64,000 nt of DNA, from contig NZ_JBJHDO010000002.1 in the NCBI RefSeq assembly GCF_050958605.1, positions 248,001 to 312,000 of the forward strand, in the 5' to 3' direction. Under the pieces are notes generated by a model. That model ran no database searches. It saw nothing but the letters and a program-made list of their open reading frames with translations, and was not told the DNA's origin. This stretch comes from G016756615 sp050958605. GTDB taxonomy: Bacteria; Pseudomonadota; Alphaproteobacteria; Rhizobiales; Rhizobiaceae. A program made the translations under genes and the position numbers. This document shows positions 56,586-64,000 of this stretch, piece after piece (position 1 is the stretch's first letter; the number at the start of each line of letters is the position of its first letter).

Positions 56586-58265
56586 ATGGCCGAAATGAAG
56601 TCCGACATCGAGATCGCGCGAACGGCGAAGAAAAGGCCGATCGTTGAAGTCGGCGCGAAGCTCGGCATTCCAGCCGAGCACCTTCTGCCCTACGGCCACG
56701 ACAAGGCAAAGATCTCGGCGGAGTTCATCAAGTCTGTCCAGGATAACAAGGCGGGCAAGCTGATCCTGGTCACCGCCATCAGTCCGACGCCGGCTGGCGA
56801 GGGCAAGACGACCACGACGGTCGGTCTCGGCGACGGGCTGAACCGAATCGGCAAACGCGCCGCCGTGTGCATCCGCGAGGCCTCGCTCGGCCCCAATTTC
56901 GGCGTGAAGGGCGGGGCCGCGGGCGGCGGCTATGCCCAGATCGTTCCGATGGAGGATATGAACCTTCATTTCACCGGCGATTTCCACGCCATCACCACGG
57001 CCCACAATCTGCTCGCCGCTCTCATCGACAACCACATCTACTGGGGCAACGAGCTGGGGATCGACACGCGCCGCGTCTCGTGGCGCCGGGTGATGGACAT
57101 GAACGACCGGGCACTGCGCACGATCGTCTGCTCGCTGGGTGGTGCCGCCAACGGCTATCCGCGCGAAGCGGGCTTCGACATCACCGTGGCCTCGGAGGTG
57201 ATGGCGATTCTGTGTCTGGCCAACGACCTCGAAGACCTGGAGAAACGGCTTGGCGACATCATCATCGCCTATCGCCGTGACAAGAGCCCGGTCTATGCGC
57301 GCGACCTCAAAGCCGATGGTCCCATGGCGGTGCTCCTGAAGGACGCCATTCAGCCCAATCTGGTCCAGACGCTGGAGAACAACCCTGCCTTCGTGCATGG
57401 CGGGCCGTTCGCCAACATCGCCCATGGCTGCAATTCGGTCGTCGCCACGAGAACGGCGCTGAAAGTCGCCGATTATGTCGTCACGGAGGCCGGTTTTGGC
57501 GCGGACCTTGGGGCAGAGAAGTTCTTCGACATCAAATGCCGGAAAGCCGGCCTCAAGCCGGCGGCCGCGGTCATCGTCGCGACGGTGCGGGCGATGAAGA
57601 TGCATGGGGGCGTGAAGAAGGAGGACCTCGGTCGGGAAAATGTCGAGGCGGTGAAGAAGGGTTGCGCCAATCTCGGGCGCCACATCGAAAATGTGAAGCA
57701 GTTCGGTGTCCCCGCGGTCGTTGCGATCAACCACTTCGTGTCCGACACCGAGCCCGAATTGCAGGCGATCCGGGAATTCGTTGCGGCCTCCGGGGAGGAG
57801 GCGATCCTATGCCGGCACTGGGCATTGGGATCGGCGGGAATCGAGGAGCTTGCCCACAAGGTTGTTTCGCTCGCCGAGGGCGGCCAGGCTCAGTTCGCGC
57901 CTCTTTATCCGGACGACATGAAGTTGTTCGACAAGATCGACACCATCGTGAAGCGCATCTATCGCGGCTCGGAGGCGATCGCCGACAAGCCCGTTCGCGA
58001 CCAGTTGCACGCCTGGGAACAGCAGGGTTATGGGCATCTTCCCGTCTGCATGGCCAAGACGCAATATTCGTTCTCGACCGACCCCAATCTGCGGGGCGCG
58101 CCGAGCGGACATGTGGTGCCCGTGCGCGAGGTGCGCCTGTCGGCGGGAGCGGGATTCGTCGTGGCTATCTGCGGCGAGATCATGACTATGCCCGGCCTGC
58201 CCAAGATCCCGTCGTCGGAGAGGATTTTCCTCAACGAACAAGGCCAGATCGAGGGCCTGTTCTGA
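56586..58265 (+). CDS. fhs: Formate-tetrahydrofolate ligase
   Basis: A 559-residue enzyme from ATG 56586, preceded by GGGGGAGCCTC. The ATP-binding loop is SPTPAGEGKTTTTVGL near residues 63-78. EASLGPNFGVKGGAAGGGYAQ in outline and LTGDFHAI-type sequence (FTGDFHAITTAHN) are the conserved formate/THF site. It makes 10-formyl-THF from formate, ATP and THF in one-carbon metabolism. A frame extending to 56541 exists but is not family-like. It has no regulatory riboswitch that could be seen upstream. Confidence 0.96.
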   Translation: MAEMKSDIEIARTAKKRPIVEVGAKLGIPAEHLLPYGHDKAKISAEFIKSVQDNKAGKLILVTAISPTPAGEGKTTTTVGLGDGLNRIGKRAAVCIREASLGPNFGVKGGAAGGGYAQIVPMEDMNLHFTGDFHAITTAHNLLAALIDNHIYWGNELGIDTRRVSWRRVMDMNDRALRTIVCSLGGAANGYPREAGFDITVASEVMAILCLANDLEDLEKRLGDIIIAYRRDKSPVYARDLKADGPMAVLLKDAIQPNLVQTLENNPAFVHGGPFANIAHGCNSVVATRTALKVADYVVTEAGFGADLGAEKFFDIKCRKAGLKPAAAVIVATVRAMKMHGGVKKEDLGRENVEAVKKGCANLGRHIENVKQFGVPAVVAINHFVSDTEPELQAIREFVAASGEEAILCRHWALGSAGIEELAHKVVSLAEGGQAQFAPLYPDDMKLFDKIDTIVKRIYRGSEAIADKPVRDQLHAWEQQGYGHLPVCMAKTQYSFSTDPNLRGAPSGHVVPVREVRLSAGAGFVVAICGEIMTMPGLPKIPSSERIFLNEQGQIEGLF

Positions 58266-58330
58266 GGAGGACGAGAAGACATCGGGGAACCAGGTTCTGT
58301 CGATAGGGTTACGGTGCGGAGGACGCACCG

Positions 58331-59407
58331 ATGGGCCGAGCAGCCAAGCCAGCCAATGATCCCCCGCCGGGCCTGACCGCGACTGGCCAGGCTGTGGTCG
58401 AGCCGATGGAAGCGCGGCTCGTCGACGACCTGCCCAACGAGCCCGTCTGGCAGTTCGAGCCAAAATGGGATGGTTTTCGCTGTCTTGCCTATCGGAAGGG
58501 AGAATTGGCCGATCTGCGCGCCAAATCCGGTAAGCCGCTGGGGCGCTACTTCCCCGAGGTGATCCGAGCCGTCCTGTCGGCTGCGTCAGACGACTTCATC
58601 ATCGACGGCGAATTGGCGATCCCCATCGGTGAAACGCTCGCTTTCGATGCGCTTCAGATGCGGCTCCATCCCGCCGAGAGCCGTATTCGCAAGCTGTCGT
58701 CGCAAACGCCTGCCATTTTCATCCTTTTCGACATATTGCGCCGCGAGGCTGGCGACATCGTCCACGCGACGCTTGCAGAACGCCGCGCCGTGTTAGAGAC
58801 GCTTTTCCGTGAAATGCCGCCTGGCGGTCTATTCCGGCTTTCGCCGTACACGCGTGATCGGAATGAAGCGATGGGTTGGCTCGAGCATTCCGGTGGAGCG
58901 CTGGACGGCGTCGTCGCGAAGCGGGTGGATGGGCGCTATGAGTACGGCGAGCGGTCGATGCTCAAGGTCAAGCGGCTGCGCAGCGCCGACTGTGTCGTCG
59001 GTGGTTTTCGCTATGCCAGCGACAGCAGGCTTGTCGGCTCCCTACTGCTGGGGCTCTTCGATTCCGCTGGCCTTCTGCATCATGTCGGCTTTACGTCGAC
59101 CATCTCCAACGAGGAGAGGCCGTCATTGACGAAACGCCTGGAGGCTCTCACCGGGGCGCCCGGTTTCACCGGCAACGCGCCCGGCGGCCCGAGCCGCTGG
59201 TCCACCGAACGTTCAGCCGAATGGCAACCGCTGCGCCATGAACTGGTGGTCGAGGTGCGGTACGACCAGGTGACGGGAGATCGTTTCCGTCACGGCACGA
59301 AACTGCTGCGCTGGCGGCCGGACAAGGCGCCGCGCCAATGCACTTTCGACCAGATCGAGCGGGAGGCCAGGCCCGGCAAGTTGATCCAGCAATTGGTGGC
59401 GGCCTGA
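58331..59407 (+). CDS. ATP-dependent DNA ligase, LigC-like
   Basis: A 358-residue ligase. Motif I is EPKWDGFRC with adenylated Lys45, motif III DFIIDGELAIP, motif IV VVAKRVDG, and motif V MLKVKRLRSADCVVGG. The C-terminal part is an OB-fold domain (LRHELVVEVRYDQVTGDRFRHGTKLLRW in outline). It matches the small LigC type of mycobacteria and rhizobia, used in non-essential repair such as a secondary end-joining or base-excision path. No ku or LigD gene is adjacent. It is 66 bases downstream of fhs. Confidence 0.9.
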   Translation: MGRAAKPANDPPPGLTATGQAVVEPMEARLVDDLPNEPVWQFEPKWDGFRCLAYRKGELADLRAKSGKPLGRYFPEVIRAVLSAASDDFIIDGELAIPIGETLAFDALQMRLHPAESRIRKLSSQTPAIFILFDILRREAGDIVHATLAERRAVLETLFREMPPGGLFRLSPYTRDRNEAMGWLEHSGGALDGVVAKRVDGRYEYGERSMLKVKRLRSADCVVGGFRYASDSRLVGSLLLGLFDSAGLLHHVGFTSTISNEERPSLTKRLEALTGAPGFTGNAPGGPSRWSTERSAEWQPLRHELVVEVRYDQVTGDRFRHGTKLLRWRPDKAPRQCTFDQIEREARPGKLIQQLVAA

Positions 59408-59505
59408 TGTCTTTTCGAAACAAAGACTGATCCGAAAAATTGGAACATCCGAGTTTTTGAAGACGTTCGGACGCTCTGAAGGGACGAAACCCTAGGAGCC
59501 AGACC

Positions 59506-60204
59506 ATGAAAAGCATCATCATCAGATCCGCGGTCATCTTGGGTTTGGGCATCGCTCCCGGCGCGGTGCTGGCCCAAAGCGACTCCACGCAGCAGCCTGG
59601 CGCTCAATCCGGGACAGGATCGGTCTCCGGGCAAAGCGATGCGCAGCGACCGCAGTCCGGTACCATGCCGAAGGATGCGCAGGGAGGCATGACAGCAGGA
59701 TCGGGCAGCGGAACTGGAGCCGGATCTGACACTCAGTCGGAAGGCGGAAACTCAGGAACCACGGGAACGCAAGCGCAGCCGGGCGCTGCAGATTCCGGCG
59801 AGCAACAAGGAACCGGTTCCGCAGCCGGCGACCAGCAACAGCCTGGTCAGGACACGAACCAAGGTTCGGCCCAGACCCAGCAGGGTCAATCGACCGACAA
59901 GACAGCGAAGCCGGAAGGCGGCGTTTCCGGGGAAACCACCGGAAGCATCGACGTGACTACGGAACAGCGAACCGAAATCCGGCAGATCATAGCCGAGGAA
60001 AAGATCGAACCGGCCGCCAGCGTGGATTTCGACGTCACGGTTGGCACGGCCGTCCCCCAGACCGTCGAGGTCCACACGCTTCCTCCGCGTATCGTGGAAC
60101 TGGTACCCGCCTATGAAGGCTACAAATATTTCGTGCTGGCCGATGGTCGGATCATAATTGTCGACCCGAACAGCATGGAGATCGTCTACATCATCACGGC
60201 GTGA
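59506..60204 (+). CDS. DUF1236 exported protein with Gly/Gln/Ser-rich linker
   Basis: A 232-residue protein. A signal peptide (SAVILGLGIAPGAVLA, cleavage after LAQ or A near residue 23) is followed by a long low-complexity stretch rich in Gln, Gly, Ser and Thr up to about residue 150. The DUF1236 domain follows: TTEQRTEIRQIIAEEKIEP, then VPQTVEVHTLPPRIVELVP and the terminal YKYFVLADGRIIIVDPNS. The function of DUF1236 is not known. Such proteins are frequent in rhizobial periplasms. The low-complexity part is probably disordered and varies between strains. Confidence 0.85.
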   Translation: MKSIIIRSAVILGLGIAPGAVLAQSDSTQQPGAQSGTGSVSGQSDAQRPQSGTMPKDAQGGMTAGSGSGTGAGSDTQSEGGNSGTTGTQAQPGAADSGEQQGTGSAAGDQQQPGQDTNQGSAQTQQGQSTDKTAKPEGGVSGETTGSIDVTTEQRTEIRQIIAEEKIEPAASVDFDVTVGTAVPQTVEVHTLPPRIVELVPAYEGYKYFVLADGRIIIVDPNSMEIVYIITA

Positions 60205-60272
60205 CGTTTCGGCGCCGTATGGCTTCGATTGACCGGGTCGGGCGAGACCACCGTCCGACCGGCACTTTCGTT

Positions 60273-60800
60273 TTACGCGGCCGCGGGGCCGGGGTCGTCC
60301 GGCCCGTCGGCGAATTCGGCATTGCTCACGGCCACCGGGAGCGCGTCGGCGTCGTAGACGAGCCGCAGCCGTCGTCCTGCCCGGCGCGATTCGGTCATCG
60401 TCCTTCCGGCCGCCTCCGGCTGAAACAGGATTTTCTCGACAGTCAGGGTTTCGACGCCTCCGCCGTTCACCGGAATCTCGATGGACTGTCCCTCCTGCAG
60501 TCCGAGCAGAGCAAGCCCGCGCGGATGGGTGATGGGCAGTGTGAAGCCGACAAGCCCGCGCAGTTCGTCATGGCTGATGATCCTGGGTTCCGCTTCTCCG
60601 TCGCCGACACGGTAGGTGACCCGGCTGTTGAGCGTGACCACATTGACGGGGACGTCTTCGCGGAAGACGACCACGGCTGTGTCAAGCTTCCGGCGGATCA
60701 GCGGCGCCATGGTGGGGTCGGTCGAGAGCCGCCGGTCGAGCATGACTTCAAGAATGGTGAAATCCTTCGTGGTGAGAAGGCAGCGTTCGCGGTCCAACAT
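60273..60800 (-). CDS. Rnk/GreA C-terminal-like protein, paralogue 1
   Basis: A 175-residue protein from ATG 60800. The C-terminal part has the Rnk/GreA FKBP-like fold: VNVVTLNSRVTYRVGDG, then THPRGLALLGLQEGQSIEIPV and VEKILFQPEAAGRT. The N-terminal part is a helix that may enter the RNA polymerase secondary channel, as in GreA-type factors. Rnk-type proteins act on RNA polymerase and on nucleoside diphosphate kinase. A similar gene lies immediately upstream on the same strand. Confidence 0.8.
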   Translation of the reverse strand: MLDRERCLLTTKDFTILEVMLDRRLSTDPTMAPLIRRKLDTAVVVFREDVPVNVVTLNSRVTYRVGDGEAEPRIISHDELRGLVGFTLPITHPRGLALLGLQEGQSIEIPVNGGGVETLTVEKILFQPEAAGRTMTESRRAGRRLRLVYDADALPVAVSNAEFADGPDDPGPAAA

Positions 60801-60955
60801 GTCGTTCTCCAACGGCAGGCCGTCGAGGGGAGCTGCCGGTCGCAAGAGTGTCCGAGGTAGCCGGTGCCCCTGCGGGACGCGCATGCATCGCCGCAGGGGC
60901 TGCTATCCCGTGATCAGGCTTCCTGCGTGGAGAATCAGTCGCATCAAGGTCGGCT

Positions 60956-61360
60956 CTACGCCTCTGCCGGCTGACGGACGTCAAGCACCGTCAGCTCGTG
61001 CGTGCGACCGTCGCGCGCCGTCCAGGTGATGGACTGGCCGGTCGACAAGCCGATCAACGCGATGCCGACCGGAGTGGTGACGGAGATGCGGCCTTGGTCG
61101 ATGTCGGCGTCGCCAGGATAGACCAGCGTGACCGACTTTGCTTCTCCCCCATCGGGCTGGTAGGTGACTTGCGATCCGATGCGAACCACGTTTTCGGGGG
61201 CCGTCCCGTCGGCGACGACGCGGGCGCGCTCGATCTCACCGAACAGTGTGTCGGCAAGTTCAGCGTTGCGCTCGGCCAAAGCCTCGGCCAGCGCCAACAG
61301 CCGCTCGCGTTCCGTCTGGGAAATGGTGATCACCGGCTTGCGCCGGGCTCTAGTGGTCAT
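60956..61360 (-). CDS. Rnk-like nucleoside diphosphate kinase regulator, paralogue 2
   Basis: A 134-residue protein from ATG 61360. An N-terminal coiled-coil helix (ERERLLALAEALAERNAELAD) and a C-terminal GreA-like domain with ENVVRIGSQVTYQPDGGEAKS and VTTPVGIALIGLSTGQSI are clear. This is the standard Rnk length. It is 155 bases upstream of paralogue 1 on the same strand and more conserved in sequence. The two may be co-transcribed. Confidence 0.87.
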   Translation of the reverse strand: MTTRARRKPVITISQTERERLLALAEALAERNAELADTLFGEIERARVVADGTAPENVVRIGSQVTYQPDGGEAKSVTLVYPGDADIDQGRISVTTPVGIALIGLSTGQSITWTARDGRTHELTVLDVRQPAEA

Positions 61361-61649
61361 TTTCAACAGTCCTGTTTTTGTGCCTCACCGCAGATGCGCG
61401 ATGGCGTTACGGATAGGCTGTTACGAGAAGGGAGAGAGTTGGCTGGCGCGCTGTGAACGGGGGTTGTCGATTTGGAACCGTTCAAATGTTGGAGTTCCGC
61501 CCGCGGTTCGGGCGCGCAGCACCGAACCGGGGCTAGGATCCCGCGATGGGGCAAACCCGGAAGAGAGCGTGGTTCTTGAACGAGACGCGTGCCATGCTAC
61601 GAAGGTGGTTCACCGGCGGCCGGATGTCAAGCGGGCCGGTAGTCCCGGA

Positions 61650-62423
61650 TCATGAGGCGCCGTTGTCGCCTTCGACTTCCCTGTGAGTCAGCGAAGCGAT
61701 GAAGCGGCGGGTCCGCTCGCGTTCCGGGCTGGAAAAGATGCGCGCCGCCGGAGCTTTCTCGACCACCGCGCCGGCGTCGAGAAATACCACTTCGCCCGCG
61801 ATGCGCGACGCCAGCCTGAGATCGTGGGTGGCCATCACCATGGTCGTGCCCTCCCGTGCGAGCCGCGCGAGAACGTCGACCACTTCGCCGGACAGTTCGG
61901 GGTCGAGCGCCGAGGTCGGCTCGTCGCAAAGGAGAACGCGTGGCGAAGGGGCGAGGGCGCGGGCAATCGCCACACGCTGCTGCTGGCCGCCGGAAAGCGT
62001 GGCTGGCCAAGCGTCGGCCTTGTGGGCTAGGCCGACCTTGTCGAGCAGTTCCATCGCCCTTTCGCGAGCGCGTTCCTTCGGCCATTTGAGCACGGTCACC
62101 AGTCCTTCCATGACATTGCCGAGAGCGGTGCGATGCGGGAAGAGCTGGAAGTTCTGGAAGACCATGCCGGTCTGCCGGCGCAACCGCTGGATCAGGGCCC
62201 AACCGACGCGCTGCCCGGGATGGAAGTCGAGCATTTCCTCGCCTATGCGTACGCGCCCGGCGGTCGGGATCTCGAGCAGGTTGATGCAGCGCAACAAGGT
62301 GCTCTTTCCGCCGCCGGAGGGGCCGATCAGGGCCGTCACGCTGCCTTCGGGCATGGAAAGCGTGATGTCCTTCAGCACGACATGATCGTCGAAGCGCTTC
62401 TCCAGATGCATCAGCTCGATCAT
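61650..62423 (-). CDS. Polar amino acid ABC transporter ATPase, GlnQ/HisP type
   Basis: A 257-residue ATPase. Walker A is GPSGGGKST (residues 33-41), the signature is LSGGQQQRVAIARALA, Walker B is VLLCDEPTSALDPEL, and the switch histidine is in MATHDLRLASR. The EVVDVLARLAREG and TTMVMATHDL blocks are GlnQ-type. It overlaps the permease gene by 4 bases. The substrate is likely a polar amino acid or cystine, judged from the binding protein. Confidence 0.92.
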   Translation of the reverse strand: MIELMHLEKRFDDHVVLKDITLSMPEGSVTALIGPSGGGKSTLLRCINLLEIPTAGRVRIGEEMLDFHPGQRVGWALIQRLRRQTGMVFQNFQLFPHRTALGNVMEGLVTVLKWPKERARERAMELLDKVGLAHKADAWPATLSGGQQQRVAIARALAPSPRVLLCDEPTSALDPELSGEVVDVLARLAREGTTMVMATHDLRLASRIAGEVVFLDAGAVVEKAPAARIFSSPERERTRRFIASLTHREVEGDNGAS

Positions 62424-63100
62424 GCCCGTGCCTCCATGAAACCGCCGTACTGGCTGAGGCGCTTCTCGATACGGGCTTGCAGGGCCGAAAGCACCGAACT
62501 CATGGCCAGGTAGATAAGGGCTGCCTCGATATAGAGGATAAGCGGCTCGTAGGTGACGGCCACGATGCGCTGAGCGGACTGGAAGAGTTCAGGCACCGTG
62601 ATGGCGGCCGCCAGCGAGGTATCCTTGACGAGGGAGATGAAGGTGTTGGAGAGCGGCGGCACGGCGACGCGCGCTGCTTGCGGCAGTACTGTGCGGCGCA
62701 TGGTCTGGCCCCATGACATGCCGATGGAGAAGGATGCTTCCCACTGCCCCTTGGCAACGGAGGAGATCGCGGCGCGGATGATCTCGGAGGTGTAGGCGCC
62801 GACATTGAGCGTGAAACCGATCAGCGCCGCCGGAAAAGCATCGAGAACGACGCCGACGCTGGGCAGGCCATAAAAGATCAGAAAGAGCTGGACCAGTAAC
62901 GGCGTGCCACGGATGATCCAGACATAGAATTGCACGATGGCTGCGAGCGGTCTCGGGCCGAACAGTCGGATCAATGCCACGGCGAGCCCGACGATCAGAC
63001 CGAAGGCGAAGGAAAGCAGCGTCAAAGGAATGGTGAAGATCAAGCCGGCCCATAGCAAGGGACCGAGCGAATCGAGCATCAATTGAAGCCAATGCGGCAC
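62420..63100 (-). CDS. Polar amino acid ABC transporter permease, HisM/GlnP type
   Basis: A 226-residue permease with five or six hydrophobic segments. The EAA loop EASFSIGMSWGQTMRRTVLPQAARVAVPPLSN in outline (residues near 125-155) and the IRGTPLLVQLFLIFYGLP block are diagnostic of polar amino-acid (HEQRO family) permeases. It is one of probably a single permease type that forms a homodimer. It lies between the binding-protein gene and the ATPase gene in the same operon. Confidence 0.92.
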   Translation of the reverse strand: MPHWLQLMLDSLGPLLWAGLIFTIPLTLLSFAFGLIVGLAVALIRLFGPRPLAAIVQFYVWIIRGTPLLVQLFLIFYGLPSVGVVLDAFPAALIGFTLNVGAYTSEIIRAAISSVAKGQWEASFSIGMSWGQTMRRTVLPQAARVAVPPLSNTFISLVKDTSLAAAITVPELFQSAQRIVAVTYEPLILYIEAALIYLAMSSVLSALQARIEKRLSQYGGFMEARA

Positions 63101-63134
63101 TGGGAGTTCCTCTCAGCCAGGACTTTTTCGGTGT

Positions 63135-63182
63135 AGAGCATTGGACCGGGCAGTGGGAACCGGTTTTCGCCGATAATCCGGT
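63135..63182. repeat. REP-like sequence between binding-protein and permease genes
   Basis: AGAGCATTGGACCGGGCAGTG and ACCGGTTTTCGCCGATAATCC contain the same skeleton (GCAT...AGTG...CCGGTTTTCG) as the elements at 6187-6233 and 30441-30487, with more substitutions. Like the first of those, it lies just after a binding-protein gene in an ABC operon. Confidence 0.4.
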
Positions 63183-63202
63183 GTGGAAAGGCGGAAGCGA
63201 AC

Positions 63203-63238
63203 AAAAACTCCGGCCCGTGCTTGTGGCCGAGCCGGAGC
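63203..63238 (-). terminator. Terminator-like hairpin after the binding-protein gene
   Basis: On the minus strand CTCCGGC...GCCGGAG forms a stem followed by TTTTTG (63207 down to 63203), 21 bases after the stop of the binding-protein gene. It probably gives partial termination so that the binding protein is made in excess over the downstream permease and ATPase. Confidence 0.65.
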
Positions 63239-63258
63239 AATAACAAAGGGAGCTAAAA

Positions 63259-64000
63259 TTACTTCGAAACGTCCTGGCCGAAATACTTGTCGGCGATCTG
63301 CTTGTAGGTGCCGTCGGTCTTAATGGCCTTCAACGCCTCATTGATCGCGGCCACCAGTTCCGGGTCACCCTTGCGCACGATCACGCCGGAAGCATCGGCT
63401 TCCTCCTGTTGCGCCGCGATCTTCACCTTGGCGTCCGGTTTGTGCTTGCGGAAATCGTAGAAGGACAGGCTGTCGTTGATGGTGGCGTCGGCGCGGCCGT
63501 TCAGCACGAGCTGAATCGACTGGTCGAAGCCATCGGTGCCCACCAGGGTGGCGCCCGACGCTTCGGCGAGCTTGCCGAAATTGCTGGTGAGAGACTGTGC
63601 CGATCTTTTGCCCTGGAGGTCCTCGAAGGTTTTGATCTCGTCATTGTCCTCGCGCACGATCAGCACCGCCTTGGAAACGATGTAGGGATCGGAGAAATCG
63701 TATTTTTGCTTGCGCGCCTCGGTGATGCCGACCTGATTGATGACGGCGTCGTAGCGGTTCGCGTCGAGACCGGCGATCAGGCCATCCCATTTGCCCTCCA
63801 GGAACTCGGCCTTCACGCCGAGGCGCTTGGCGATCTCGCGCCCGATCTCGACATCGAAGCCGACCAGTGCGCCGGTCGAGTCGTGATAGGTGAAGGGCGC
63901 ATAGGTGCCCTCGGTGCCGATCCGGAAGGTGCTGGAAGATTTGATGGCGTCCAGATTGGCGCCGGCGTGGCCGGGCAGGATGGCGAGCGCCTGGATGACG
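63259..64000 (-). CDS. Amino acid ABC transporter binding protein, cystine-binding type (5' end outside window)
   Basis: The C-terminal 247 residues of a periplasmic binding protein that runs off the right edge. The frame contains FRIGTEGTYAPFTYHD, GFDVEIGREIAKRLG, then NQVGITEARKQKYDFSDPYI (SBP_bac_3 family) and AALNDSL-like DATINDSLSFYDF. These blocks are closest to FliY/TcyJ cystine-binding proteins. It is the first visible gene of the operon with the permease and ATPase. The signal peptide and start are not in the window. Confidence 0.9.
   Translation of the reverse strand, partial: VIQALAILPGHAGANLDAIKSSSTFRIGTEGTYAPFTYHDSTGALVGFDVEIGREIAKRLGVKAEFLEGKWDGLIAGLDANRYDAVINQVGITEARKQKYDFSDPYIVSKAVLIVREDNDEIKTFEDLQGKRSAQSLTSNFGKLAEASGATLVGTDGFDQSIQLVLNGRADATINDSLSFYDFRKHKPDAKVKIAAQQEEADASGVIVRKGDPELVAAINEALKAIKTDGTYKQIADKYFGQDVSK

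Overview
The window reads as a chromosomal segment of a GC-rich alphaproteobacterium of the Hyphomicrobiales, most like Mesorhizobium or another Phyllobacteriaceae. The grounds are recognisable CtrA, SciP, ChpT and an EipA-type (DUF1134) protein, a rhizobial choXWV choline transporter, a DUF1236 secreted protein, GANTC sites near cell-cycle promoters, and several intergenic palindromic repeats of the kind common in that group. Coding density is high. No phage module, CRISPR array, intact transposase or rRNA was found.

Layout. 0-2.7 kb: the end of a branched-chain amino-acid-type ABC operon (livHMGF). 3.2-8.2 kb: kynureninase in one operon with an ABC transporter of the TrpXYZ-like class (binding protein, ATPase, permease), with a divergent GntR regulator and a strong palindromic operator between them. 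8.2-18.2 kb: metabolic and regulatory genes (amidohydrolase, aldehyde and alcohol dehydrogenases, Flp pilin, MarR regulator with tandem operators, methyltransferase, TPR/HTH protein with a beta-propeller partner, ArgE-type deacylase). 18.2-21.1 kb: a low-density accessory stretch of small secreted proteins and broken genes ending at a tRNA-Met. 21.3-23.6 kb: an oxidoreductase and mnmA. 23.8-30.4 kb: a cell-cycle and envelope neighbourhood with sciP, fliJ, ctrA, a single-domain response regulator, chpT, eipA and a membrane-anchored coiled-coil protein. 30.5-33.6 kb: rRNA methyltransferase, ArsR regulator, HugZ-like protein, SDR dehydrogenase. 33.7-47.0 kb: clpS, then the choline transporter genes choV and choW, whose partner choX lies about 10 kb away on the same strand. 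The gap holds a self-contained catabolic locus (LysR regulator, spermidine-type ABC transporter, acyl-CoA ligase, amidase, metal-site-deficient amidohydrolase) flanked by a perfect 16-bp inverted repeat. 47.2-49.0 kb: thymidine kinase and a GGDEF protein. 49.2-56.4 kb: a five-gene run of uncharacterised proteins (coiled coil, unknown, AAA+ ATPase, unknown, DUF2333-like membrane protein), interrupted twice by large palindromic repeats. 56.6-64 kb: formate-THF ligase, ATP-dependent DNA ligase, DUF1236 protein, two Rnk/GreA-like proteins and a polar amino-acid ABC transporter that runs off the right edge.

Best candidates for something undescribed: (i) the five-gene AAA+ operon at 49.2-56.4 kb, which combines a coiled-coil protein, an ATPase, a membrane protein and two soluble proteins of no known function; (ii) the 9.7-kb catabolic insertion that splits choXWV, with its inverted terminal repeat and a pseudoenzyme; (iii) the apparent kynurenine uptake-and-cleavage operon under GntR control. 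All functional calls come from reading translations by eye. No database search was run.
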